Assembly (NCBI GenBank): GCA_000403495.2
Contig: KE159817.1
Location: forward strand, 397,276-461,275
Reading direction: 5' to 3'
Length of the DNA: 64,000 bases
Origin: Lachnospiraceae bacterium 10-1
Lineage (GTDB): Bacteria; Bacillota; Clostridia; Lachnospirales; Lachnospiraceae
Below, piece by piece: positions 24,616 through 31,679 of this stretch. The notes beneath the pieces were generated by a model that saw nothing but the letters and a program-made list of their open reading frames with translations, was not told the origin of the DNA and made no database searches. How positions within the stretch are numbered: the stretch's first letter is position 1; every line of letters begins with the position of its first letter. A program made the translations under genes and the position numbers.

Positions 24616-24945
24616 TCATTCCGTTTCATTTTCTTTGCGGCGTTTGCTCAGCAACCCTTCAATCACTCTCGCCGAATATCCTCCTGCCCGCGCAATCTTG
24701 GCTCTCTCACGCCTGTCCGTTTCTCCCTTTGCTAGGTCTGCTATAAATTCCGGACGGTACAGCCGCATGGGACAGTCAATCTTATCCCCATGAAAATGCG
24801 TGAATAATTTAAGCATTGCATCTCGCCCAATCAGTTCAAAGAGTTCCAGATAACTGTCATTCAGAGCCTCCGCTTCGTTCCCTTCAACTTGAAAAGCTTC
24901 GTAAATAATCTTGTCGTTTATATTGTTGAAATCAATCCTGACCAA
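24616..24945 (-). CDS. Mor-like transcriptional regulator of a mobile element
   Basis: About 109 residues. The core YLELFELIGRDAMLKLFTHF, then CPMRLYRPEFIADL, resembles the dimerisation region of Mu Mor-type activators, and ARAGGYSARVIEGLL matches their C-terminal helix-turn-helix. A TTG at 24945 is used because GGAGGTGATGAG ends just before it; the longer ATG-started reading has no RBS. It lies among transposon remnants, so it is probably a leftover regulator of an integrated element. Confidence 0.6.
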   Translation of the reverse strand: MVRIDFNNINDKIIYEAFQVEGNEAEALNDSYLELFELIGRDAMLKLFTHFHGDKIDCPMRLYRPEFIADLAKGETDRRERAKIARAGGYSARVIEGLLSKRRKENETE

Positions 24946-25005
24946 CTCATCACCTCCAATCCATGCAAAGTATAGCAACAGCCACTGACATAAATCCAAT
25001 TGCAA

Positions 25006-25299
25006 AATGATTTTTTTAATGTTTCATAAACAGACAATGTTTCATCATACATAAAATGTGTGCAGTTTATATGTCACAATATGTATACCTAAACTGTACA
25101 TCATTTTAGAAACTATGAAATTATTGCATATCTGTTATACCTGCTTTCACATATGCGACTTTCAACCGGAAATATTTTTTAATTTACCAATTCTACAGCA
25201 CATTGCTTTTGCTTTACAACAAACGTGCAACAGGCACCCCGATTGGAGTGCCTGTACATACCCTATAAAATATTCCTTTATAATTTTATTTTTTTAGTC
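25006..25299. other. AT-rich intergenic region with a hairpin at 25231-25254
   Basis: No gene is seen. CAGGCAC/GTGCCTG (25231-25237 and 25248-25254) form a stable hairpin downstream of the leftward RHH gene, without a T-run, and may end its transcript. Confidence 0.5.
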
Positions 25300-25677
25300 T
25301 CATCCAATAAGGTCAAGAACCCCTCTAAGTTCTTCCGGAAGTCTCCCACACGCTTCTGATAATCCCGCTTCTTCCATCACAGGCTTCTCTGGAATCTTCT
25401 GTACATTTACTGTTCCTATACCAGCAAGCAACGCTCCAACAAGTTTCATTCCCTGTAACTGCATTTCCTCACGCACCATTAAGAGCATTTGCTCATGGAA
25501 CTGCTGACGCTCTGACATTTCGGTTTTAACATTGAGATATTCTTCCAATGCTCTCTTGACATAAGAGGTAAGTGATGCAGAACTATCTGCTTTCTCTGAT
25601 AGTTTCAGGTATAATTCTTTATCTGCTTCATCTTCCATATTGAATCGGATAAATATGGATTTCTGCTTTACCGCCAT
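25300..25677 (-). CDS. Ribbon-helix-helix-like accessory protein of a mobile element
   Basis: A 125-residue protein: MAVKQKSIFIRFNMEDEADK, then ASLTSYVKRALEEYLN, the pattern of an RHH/CopG DNA-binding domain used for plasmid or ICE copy control and transposon regulation. The C-terminal part (MLLMVREEMQLQGMKLVGAL) is an amphipathic helix. It follows the tnsB fragment by 4 bp in the same direction, so it belongs to the Tn7-like remnant. Target unknown. Confidence 0.6.
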   Translation of the reverse strand: MAVKQKSIFIRFNMEDEADKELYLKLSEKADSSASLTSYVKRALEEYLNVKTEMSERQQFHEQMLLMVREEMQLQGMKLVGALLAGIGTVNVQKIPEKPVMEEAGLSEACGRLPEELRGVLDLIG

Positions 25678-25681
25678 CAGT

Positions 25682-25870
25682 TCACCTTCTCTCTAGCATC
25701 TGACCAGCAAGGAACTCATCCGTACATCCAACATAAGATTCCAGCAACTCTGGTTCCATCCATACAGGCATTTTCCTGTTAATGCAGTCAATCACAAAAA
25801 CTCTCTCCTGCTGAATATCCAATACTCGGACTATGCTATCACCAGAACGCAACAGATCATACTTCTTCAT
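25682..25870 (-). pseudogene. N-terminal fragment of a TnsB-like DDE transposase
   Basis: Only 62 residues: MKKYDLLRSGDSIVRVLDIQ, VFVIDCINRKMPVWMEPELL, ESYVGCTDEF. This matches from memory the start of DDE integrases paired with TnsA in Firmicute Tn7-like transposons, which normally run 600-700 residues; the catalytic core is absent. It overlaps tnsA by 14 bp, the usual tnsA-tnsB coupling. The element therefore cannot move by itself. Confidence 0.6.
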
Positions 25871-26204
25871 CAATAACCAACCCCCAATCCGTTACTCCAT
25901 GTCTGATCCAATACTCCCTTGATGCATCCAGCAGCTTCACCGTCAATGGCTTCATCAGAAACTTTCGAAAGACACACTTCCGCACCATCAGATCACCATC
26001 TGCCTTCGTACAAACAAAATCTGATGTATACTCTCCAACATCCAATCCATCCAGAAGAACATTACATCTGATTTCCTTAACCTCATCACTCTCCTGCAGA
26101 AGATCAGCATAAGCATACTGAATGGCATCATATGTCCTGCATACATCAGAACACTTTCCGATCATCCTCTTTTCGCATCTTCCTTTGAAATTCTTCTTCC
26201 TCAT
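25857..26204 (-). CDS. TnsA-like transposon endonuclease
   Basis: A 115-residue protein of the short TnsA type. Start MRKKNFKGRCEKRMIGKC with GGAGG ten bases upstream; the longer reading runs into element-end repeats. It has YDAIQYAYADLLQESDEVKE, then YTSDFVCTKADGDLMVRKC and VFRKFLMKPLTVKLLDASRE, where the acidic residues and Lys fit the restriction-like Glu-Asp-(Gln/Glu)xLys core of TnsA that cuts the 5' transposon strand. Complete, but its TnsB partner is truncated. Function inferred from motif and gene order. Confidence 0.62.
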   Translation of the reverse strand: MRKKNFKGRCEKRMIGKCSDVCRTYDAIQYAYADLLQESDEVKEIRCNVLLDGLDVGEYTSDFVCTKADGDLMVRKCVFRKFLMKPLTVKLLDASREYWIRHGVTDWGLVIDEEV

Positions 26205-26237
26205 CCTTCGCAAAACCTCCCATCCGGGAACATCCTG

Positions 26238-26374
26238 CATTTTCCCAAAAACAGCTCCCAAAAATGAAATCATACCACTTTTGGGGATTTGGGAAATTCC
26301 TTTTTGGGGAAATGAAAAACCAGAAATCCAGCATTTACAAGGCTTCCACACCTGTTCCCATTTTCCCAAAAACA
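26238..26374. repeat. Putative TnsB-binding repeats at the Tn7-like end
   Basis: CATTTTCCCAAAAACA occurs exactly at 26238-26253 and 26359-26374. Between them lie related CTCCCAAAAATG (26256-26267) and inverted TTTTGGGGATTTGGGAAA and CTTTTTGGGGAAATG copies. Several spaced copies outside tnsA are what Tn7-like ends use to load transposase. Confidence 0.6.
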
Positions 26375-26393
26375 TTAGAAACAAATATCACCA

Positions 26394-26656
26394 TGTCGTA
26401 GGGCATTGCAATTTATTCTATATCAGGCATTAAAAAGGCACTTTCGTTTATCCACTTTACCAAGTGAAAGTATGCCCCTACTCCATGGTGATCTTCTATG
26501 CAGTACGTTCCTAAAAATCCTGTGTTTATGCGGGGGAAAGGATAGTCCGGAGGACAAAAATAAGACCCGCATCCTTCGATGCAAGGTCTTATTTTTCTAT
26601 GTCGTAGATTAAATAATTTTGCCTTATTATAGAATAAATTTCAATGCCCTACGACA
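26394..26656. mobile_element. 263-bp MITE-like element with 29-bp inverted repeats
   Basis: The left end TGTCGTAGGGCATTG..ATTTATTCTATA (26394-26422) is the reverse complement of 26628-26656 apart from one or two bases. Ends are TGT...ACA, as in Tn7-like elements. No transposase inside; ORFs are short. No obvious target duplication. It sits directly beside the Tn7-like end and may be a non-autonomous derivative mobilised by it. Confidence 0.78.
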
Positions 26657-26717
26657 CCCAAATTCCTATGGCATCAATTGGAAATAGCCGCCTGTGCCGC
26701 TGTTAGATTCTGATGAC

Positions 26718-26775
26718 TTTTACCCCTGGGGTAAATAATTTACCCCTTTTACCCCACCTGTGCGGAATTTACCCC
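26718..26775. repeat. Cluster of five TTTACCCC boxes
   Basis: TTTACCCC occurs at 26719-26726, 26739-26746, 26748-26755 and 26768-26775, and inverted at 26728-26735, where TTACCCCTGGGGTAA forms a perfect palindrome. Such clustering suggests a protein-binding array (regulator, replication or transfer site). No linked protein is identified. Confidence 0.55.
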
Positions 26776-26869
26776 ACCCCATTTTGCGATTCGACAAATC
26801 GACAAATTAGCCCCTTGCCTTTGTGCGGAATCCAGTATAGAATGATTTCAACGGAACGCTCCGTCAGAT

Positions 26870-26898
26870 TTGACAATTTCGTATAAATCTGCTAAGAT
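26870..26898 (+). promoter_or_regulatory. Promoter of the antitoxin RNA
   Basis: TTGACA (26870-26875), 17 bp, TAAGAT (26893-26898): a near-consensus sigma-A promoter reading toward the 3' end of the toxin gene, with no ORF behind it. Confidence 0.78.
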
Positions 26899-26904
26899 AT
26901 ATTT

Positions 26905-26996
26905 ACATAAAGGTACTGCCGATAGACGGCTAGTCCGAATTTAAGCAAACAAAAATAGTCGCCTTAGTTTTGCGGACTGGGGGCGGCTATTTTTGT
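26905..26996 (+). ncRNA. Predicted antisense antitoxin RNA of a type I system
   Basis: A transcript from the promoter at 26870-26898 would be about 90 nt, ending at the hairpin AAAAATAG-CGCC / GGCG-CTATTTTT (26951-26995), which also contains the toxin stop codon on the other strand. Convergent, 3'-overlapping short RNAs are the layout of TxpA/RatA- and Fst-type systems. Its first bases (26913-26934, GTACTGCC...GGCTAGT) repeat the 5' end of the toxin mRNA (27195-27169). Confidence 0.65.
26951..26995. terminator. Bidirectional terminator of toxin and antitoxin RNAs
   Basis: AAAAATAGtCGCC and GGCGgCTATTTTT form a stem flanked by A- and T-runs on both sides, able to stop both convergent transcripts. 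Confidence 0.72.
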
Positions 26997-27091
26997 GGTT
27001 TATTATTATCCTTGCTTCCGATGGCGTATCCGAGACCGAAGCAGGTCAGGCATAAGCCAAGCACTGAAATCAATCCTTCAATCGTCAACAT
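26987..27091 (-). CDS. Holin-like small toxin of a type I toxin-antitoxin pair
   Basis: Thirty-four residues: MLTIEGLISVLGLCLTCFGL, then GYAIGSKDNNKPQK. One transmembrane helix followed by a charged tail with the DNNK motif is the pattern of holin-like toxins (PF16935-type) in Firmicutes. AAAGGAGG lies nine bases before the ATG. A promoter TTGTAG-17-TAAAAT sits at 27234-27206, giving a ~110-nt leader. The stop codon is inside the shared terminator hairpin. Expression would depolarise the membrane; control is by the convergent RNA. Family call is by eye. Confidence 0.7.
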   Translation of the reverse strand: MLTIEGLISVLGLCLTCFGLGYAIGSKDNNKPQK

Positions 27092-27205
27092 CCACTCAGC
27101 CCTCCTTTCCCAGATTCCTGCAAGCAGGTTTCTATGTAATCGGAGGGTCACAGTCCCTCCGCAGAAGAACTAGCCGCCTACCGTTATGGCAGTACCCGTA
27201 TGAAT

Positions 27206-27234
27206 ATTTTATCAGAAAATGTCGGACGCTACAA
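27206..27234 (-). promoter_or_regulatory. Promoter of the toxin mRNA
   Basis: Leftward TTGTAG (27234-27229), 17-bp spacer, TAAAAT (27211-27206). It would start transcription just upstream of the 27195-27169 repeat. Confidence 0.65.
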
Positions 27235-27320
27235 GATGGTTTTCCGGCTTTTTTCTTTTTCCGCTTGCAATCCCGCCAAAACAGAGGTAAGCTACGACAC
27301 CACAGAGAGGAGGGATTGGA

Positions 27321-27626
27321 TTGGAAAAAGATTCTGCATTGTACCAGCTCATGGACACACGCATGAACGGTGTCATGAACGGCATTGTAAGCGGTGACGG
27401 GGAATACCAGGCGATTCTCCGGGAGTCGGACATATATTCCGGCGAACTTGACAGGATGGATTTATCAAAAGAAATCCGGCTGCTGATTGACCGCTACGTC
27501 AGCGAACAGAACGCGCTGGGCTCCCGGTATGGGATGCTCGCCTACCTGTTGGGATTTTCCGACTGCAAGGCTATGTTCTTGGGGAAATGCCTGCCAACAG
27601 AAGTAAAAGAAATGATTACAGAGTAA
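27321..27626 (+). CDS. Hypothetical protein next to the serine recombinase
   Basis: A 101-residue protein starting with TTG at 27321 after AGGAGGG. It is helical and acidic, with LYQLMDTRMNGVMNGIVSGD, LLIDRYVSEQNALGSRYGML and a C-terminal GKCLPTEVKEMI. Similar small genes often accompany large serine recombinases in Clostridial prophages, as far as I recall, but no function is known. It converges on the recombinase, with a bidirectional terminator between the two, so it probably marks the prophage edge. Confidence 0.65.
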   Translation: MEKDSALYQLMDTRMNGVMNGIVSGDGEYQAILRESDIYSGELDRMDLSKEIRLLIDRYVSEQNALGSRYGMLAYLLGFSDCKAMFLGKCLPTEVKEMITE

Positions 27627-27642
27627 AACCGCAAAATGCCGG

Positions 27643-27683
27643 ACAGGACGGAAAGGCTGCGCCACAGCCCTTCCGCCTTGTCT
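27643..27683. terminator. Bidirectional terminator between the small ORF and recombinase
   Basis: GACAGGACGGAAAGGCTG (from 27643) pairs with CAGCCCTTCCGCCTTGTC (to 27683) around CGCCA, an 18-bp imperfect stem in the 65 bp between two convergent genes. Confidence 0.75.
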
Positions 27684-27690
27684 CTTTCGT

Positions 27691-29406
27691 CTAAATATAA
27701 ATCCATGCCTCCAGCTCCGCATATTTGTTGGACTTTGACCACTGCGGGTGCATCCTGAACCATGCCCGCTCGTCATCCGGCGTGACCGTCAGCTTCGTAA
27801 AATAAACAGGGGAACCGGCGTCATCCAGTTCCCCGCGGGCTTCGGGGCTTAAGTTTAAGAGCCACTCAAAACGGTCTTCGTAAACCCTTACTCCGAAAAC
27901 ATATTTATCGATATCTTCCTCCGAAAACTCCCCATCCTTCGGCACGGGCGGCTGCTCCATGAGCCTGCGCAGGTTTTCCAGCTTGCCGCTCACATCCGCC
28001 TCCGTGGCGGGCTTCACATCGCCGTACTGCATCATCTGCTGTTCCAGCTCCGCTATCTTTTTCTCCACCTCCTGCTGCTTGCGGCTGAATACCTCCCTCG
28101 GTATCTCGTTGTTCATCCGCATATCAAGGAGCGTCTCGTAGCGCCCCTGCTCCTTTTTCAGCTTTTCCTCTATGATGGATTTATCCCGCAGCACTTCCGC
28201 CTGCTCCACCCCTGCCGCGCCGAGACCGAGGACCGCCGCCGCATTTTTCAGCGTCCCCTCCGGGTCATCGAAAACGGCGTGGAGGACTTTCTGCGCCATC
28301 GTGTGTATCTTCCAGTCCTGCACCAGCGGAGAGCGGCAGACGCCCTCAATGCTTAAGCCGTTTTTCAGCCTTGCCGATATGGTCCCCGTCCGGGTCTGGT
28401 CATAGCACTTGTAGGTGTAGGTGGTGAAGTCCCTTGACTTGGAGTGCCATCTGGTCTTTGCGAAAGCGTGTCCGCACTGGCACCGCAGCTTCCTGCGCCA
28501 GAGGTCATCCGAATGGACGCCCCTGTTCTTCCTGCATTTCTCCATCTGCGGCCTCTTTTCCTCTATCAGTTTCTGCACCCTCTCGAATTCCTCCTTGGTG
28601 ACGATGGGCTGGTGCTTCCCTTCCACGATGATGCGGTCAAGCTCCCCGTTGTTCTTCGCCCTTTTCTGTTCCAAGTAGTCCGGCACGTATTCCTTCCGGT
28701 ATTCCAGCTCGCCGCAGTAGAGGCGATTTTTCAGGATATGGCTGATGGTGGCGTAATGCCACAGGCTCTTCCCCATCGCCGTGAGGTCGCCGTCTTTTTC
28801 AAGCTGCCTCTTGATCTTCTGGCTGCCGTTGCCCGCAAGGTACATATCGAAAATCTTCCTGACCGTTCTCGCCTGTGTTTCATTGATGACGTATTCCGGC
28901 CCCACTTTGTCGTAGCCAAGCACGTTCCCGGTGCCGTAGACCACCCCGTTCTGGAAGGAGACCATCTGCCCCGCCTTCACCCGCATGGAGGTCTTTTTCG
29001 ATTCGTTCTGCGCGAGGGTCGCCATGATGGTCAGCCGAAGCTCCCCGTCCTCATCGTTCATGGTCCATATCCCGTCCTCGGTGAAGTACACCTCAATGCC
29101 CATCCGTTTTAAGAGCCGCGTCTGCTGGAGGGTATCCACCGTGTTCCTTGCGAACCTCGATACCTCCCTCGTGACGATCAAATCGAAATGTCCGTCCTTC
29201 GCGTCCTCCATCATCCGCACGAAGTTTTTCCGCTTGGATATGGAGGTGCCGGTGATCCCTTCATCGATATACCGGCGGTAAAGCACCCAGTCCGGGTGCC
29301 TGTCTATCAGGTCATCATAATACTGCACCTGGTTCTCCAATGCTGAAAGCTGTGCCTCATGCTCTGTTGACACCCTTGCATATATCGCAACTTTCCTTAT
29401 GCGCAT
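27691..29406 (-). CDS. Large serine recombinase (prophage integrase)
   Basis: A 571-residue integrase that would recombine attP with attB and set the left prophage boundary. The resolvase domain has VAIYARVSTEHEAQ with the nucleophile Ser, DEGITGTS and TREVSRFARNTVD; the recombinase domain (SFQNGVVYGTGNVLGYDKVG) is followed by a zinc ribbon with Cys pairs (LRCQCGHAF...YKCYD) and a coiled coil (EEKLKKEQGRYETLLDMRMN). ATG 29406 is preferred over 29412 because AGGAG is nine bases away rather than three. A conserved promoter/operator-like module lies directly upstream (29431-29453). No accessory directionality factor is obvious. Confidence 0.93.
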   Translation of the reverse strand: MRIRKVAIYARVSTEHEAQLSALENQVQYYDDLIDRHPDWVLYRRYIDEGITGTSISKRKNFVRMMEDAKDGHFDLIVTREVSRFARNTVDTLQQTRLLKRMGIEVYFTEDGIWTMNDEDGELRLTIMATLAQNESKKTSMRVKAGQMVSFQNGVVYGTGNVLGYDKVGPEYVINETQARTVRKIFDMYLAGNGSQKIKRQLEKDGDLTAMGKSLWHYATISHILKNRLYCGELEYRKEYVPDYLEQKRAKNNGELDRIIVEGKHQPIVTKEEFERVQKLIEEKRPQMEKCRKNRGVHSDDLWRRKLRCQCGHAFAKTRWHSKSRDFTTYTYKCYDQTRTGTISARLKNGLSIEGVCRSPLVQDWKIHTMAQKVLHAVFDDPEGTLKNAAAVLGLGAAGVEQAEVLRDKSIIEEKLKKEQGRYETLLDMRMNNEIPREVFSRKQQEVEKKIAELEQQMMQYGDVKPATEADVSGKLENLRRLMEQPPVPKDGEFSEEDIDKYVFGVRVYEDRFEWLLNLSPEARGELDDAGSPVYFTKLTVTPDDERAWFRMHPQWSKSNKYAELEAWIYI

Positions 29407-29430
29407 CTGCATCCGCTCCTTTCCTTTTTT

Positions 29431-29453
29431 GGTAGTCTATTAATCACTCTGAA
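29431..29453 (-). promoter_or_regulatory. Conserved phage regulatory module, copy A
   Basis: Leftward TTCAGAGTGATTAATAGACT ACC, directly upstream of the recombinase gene; the 23-bp core is identical to the copy at 52359-52381 before the amidoligase and nearly the same at 53639-53661. Confidence 0.6.
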
Positions 29454-29504
29454 AGGCCGTAAAGTCAAGCGGTCTGGCCGCTTTCTTCCTATATAAATGC
29501 CGCC

Positions 29505-30818
29505 TTACATTCGGGTGGTGAACGCAAGCGAAATCCACCCGTCCCGTTTTTCCTGATAGGCTTTCAGCAGCCCCCAGCCGTCCTTTTCCTCAACCACGGT
29601 GAAAACGCCGACACCAGTAAATTTGCCCGTCTTTGGGTATGACGTTCCGGGGCCACGGCGGATATTCAAATCGGGGATAGATACCCGCACCATGTAAGGT
29701 GCGGAAAGGGTGAGGCTCTCCATGAAATGCACTTTCCCTTCGCTGATGACCGCTTTCAGGATGGAGAGGATTTTCTCCCCATATTTCTCCCCTGCCGCCC
29801 AGCCCTTCCCCTGCGGATTCTCCTTCTGGCCGAGCCATTCCGCATATGGCGCACAGCCCCTTTTCACATAGCGGAAACGCGGGTCTATAAGTGCGTTCCG
29901 CAGCTTATCCGTGGAGGCATAGGCTTTGAGGTGCTGAATCTGCGCCCGGATGCCAAGCTGCGGTGTGTCAAAGGACAGCCCTGTTTTGCCCCTCTGCGTC
30001 ACCCCAAGACCGCAGAAATTGTTCTGCGAAAGAATGACCGCCGAGCCGGAGAAAGTGAAGTTCCCCGTTTCCAGACAGGACTGCGCAAAGGCCATATCAC
30101 CCCTCACGCCCTCCGCCTCCCCTTCGGAAATATACAGCGGAATCATATCCAGAACGGACTGCGGCACGGACGGATTTTTCTTTTTCAGATAGGATTTCAT
30201 CTGATCCGCCGTGGCTTTCGCTTTTCCCATAATGGCGGTAAGGGAATCCGCCGCCGAGCCGCCCTTCATCGCCGCTTTGATGTCTTTTCTAAACTGCTCC
30301 ATCGACAATCCAAACTTAGACCACAGATGCTCCACGTCCCCGTGGTTACTGGCAATGCCTCTCCTGCATCCTTCCGAATGGGAAATCACCACACCATCTG
30401 CAAGCGGGTCTAAGTTATACTGGCTGCACAGATATGCAAACAATTCCACCGCATATTTATAGGTGGCAAGCACATGGTTCTTCGTGTTCTCCCCATCCCC
30501 TGTCTCTGTCCAGTTTGCGCCGCCTGCATGTTTAATGGTGGCAGGCTCCGTCATCTCCACGCCGATATGGGTATTGTTCGCTCCGCCTCCGCAGTGCCAG
30601 CCCCTATGATTCCAAGGCAAAATCTGGTACACATCCCCGTCCGGCTCTACGATGGCATGGACGCAGGCATTCGCATCCGCCCTGTTCCAGTTCTTCATGA
30701 ACACATCCGCCTTTGGCTGCGGGCATCCCACCGAGTGGATCATAAGACCTTTCACGGTGATGTGCTTTCCCGCCTTATAACAGCCGGACTCCGTAAGGTA
30801 ATTCTGTTTTAAATTCAT
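29505..30818 (-). CDS. Endolysin: amidase plus glucosaminidase plus SH3
   Basis: A 437-residue lysin. Residues 1-180 form an N-acetylmuramoyl-L-alanine amidase (Amidase_2/PGRP) with zinc ligands in GLMIHSVGCPQ, and HRGWHCG and ISHSEGCRRG further on; the middle (NPSVPQSVLDMIPLYISEGE, SQNNFCGLGVTQRGKTGLSF) matches a glucosaminidase/LytG-type muramidase; the C-terminus (VSIPDLNIRRGPGTSYPKTG) is a bacterial SH3 cell-wall binder. Two catalytic domains cut both peptide and sugar bonds. It follows a holin gene and is the last late gene before the integrase. No signal peptide, as expected for holin-dependent release. Confidence 0.93.
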   Translation of the reverse strand: MNLKQNYLTESGCYKAGKHITVKGLMIHSVGCPQPKADVFMKNWNRADANACVHAIVEPDGDVYQILPWNHRGWHCGGGANNTHIGVEMTEPATIKHAGGANWTETGDGENTKNHVLATYKYAVELFAYLCSQYNLDPLADGVVISHSEGCRRGIASNHGDVEHLWSKFGLSMEQFRKDIKAAMKGGSAADSLTAIMGKAKATADQMKSYLKKKNPSVPQSVLDMIPLYISEGEAEGVRGDMAFAQSCLETGNFTFSGSAVILSQNNFCGLGVTQRGKTGLSFDTPQLGIRAQIQHLKAYASTDKLRNALIDPRFRYVKRGCAPYAEWLGQKENPQGKGWAAGEKYGEKILSILKAVISEGKVHFMESLTLSAPYMVRVSIPDLNIRRGPGTSYPKTGKFTGVGVFTVVEEKDGWGLLKAYQEKRDGWISLAFTTRM

Positions 30819-30883
30819 CCCATTTCCCTCTCTTTCACATCAAACGCCGCCCCGTTCCACGGGTCAGCTTATTGAACGAAAAA

Positions 30884-30903
30884 GGCATCGCCGCAGCGAT
30901 GCC
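30884..30903 (-). terminator. Terminator downstream of the small lysis-region gene
   Basis: GGCATCGC/GCGATGCC with a CGCA loop, followed by TTTTT on the leftward strand. Confidence 0.72.
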
Positions 30904-30921
30904 CTTCCAAAAATTATCCTG

Positions 30922-31089
30922 TTATCTTTCCATCCGTCTCAGCATGGCGCGGCACACCTGCCTTGCCCTCTTTTTCAGCGGGCGTTTCCACCTGCGGATG
31001 GATGCCGCTCTGGTGTGGTTCCTCGACCAGCCGCCGTAATCCTCCAGCGTGTACTTCCCATGCTGTTCCATCTCTCCGTATGCCCTCAT
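30922..31089 (-). CDS. Small basic protein in the lysis module
   Basis: Fifty-five residues, MRAYGEMEQHGKYTLEDYGG, then WKRPLKKRARQVCRAMLRRM near the end. CGGAGGGCTTAAGG precedes ATG 31089; the longer frame to 31221 overlaps the holin. Very basic and helical. It sits between holin and lysin where phages often keep a regulator or a small structural protein (XkdX-like). No confident homology. Confidence 0.5.
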   Translation of the reverse strand: MRAYGEMEQHGKYTLEDYGGWSRNHTRAASIRRWKRPLKKRARQVCRAMLRRMER

Positions 31090-31217
31090 CCTTAAGCCCT
31101 CCGTTCCAGTATTCCGGTTTCCCCGGTCACAGACATGTTCGCTCTGGACGGGCATAATAGCAAGCGGGAATGGGAGCATAAACTGCACAAACATTATCAG
31201 AAAATTTGTGCAGCATA

Positions 31218-31622
31218 TCATTCCTCTTTTTCCTCCCGTAGCTGTTCCAATACGGCCTTTAGCTTCCCCGGAATGGGCAGCCCCGTCCGGGCGGCATTCT
31301 CCAGGATGGAAATGCCCTCATTGGAGAGGTAAAAGAAGATGACCGCCGTCCGCAGGACGCTCCCCTCCCCGATGATGTGCGTATCTACGATATGCCCCAC
31401 CGCCACAAGGCTGAAAATAATGACCTTCTTAAAAATGCCCTTGAAGCCCACCTCGCTGGAGAGCTTCTTCTCCACCGCTGCCGCCATCAGCCCGGTGATG
31501 TAGTCCACCACCACGAATACCACCAGTGCATAAAGGAAGCCGTCAAAACCTCCCATGACCGCGCCCAGCGCACCGCCCAGCGCCGCAAACGCATACTGCG
31601 CCGCCTCGATAAAATTCTTCAT
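31218..31622 (-). CDS. Phage holin (TcdE/phi-29-like family)
   Basis: A 134-residue membrane protein, MKNFIEAAQYAFAALGGALG then FLYALVVFVVVDYITGLMAA, IIFSLVAVGHIVDTHIIG and an acidic tail (LREEKEE). The pattern matches the holin_4/TcdE family (PF05105). AAGGAGG precedes its ATG. Oligomerisation in the membrane releases the endolysin encoded downstream. Nothing unusual. Confidence 0.9.
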   Translation of the reverse strand: MKNFIEAAQYAFAALGGALGAVMGGFDGFLYALVVFVVVDYITGLMAAAVEKKLSSEVGFKGIFKKVIIFSLVAVGHIVDTHIIGEGSVLRTAVIFFYLSNEGISILENAARTGLPIPGKLKAVLEQLREEKEE

Positions 31623-31679
31623 TCCAATTCCTCCTTCTAAATTTGCATTAAATAAGCACCTTTTCGGTGCCGTTTCCAG

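Noticed and set aside
28444..29112. 222-codon + strand ORF opposite the recombinase
   Set aside because: Shadow of the serine recombinase; lacks any motif and start signal.
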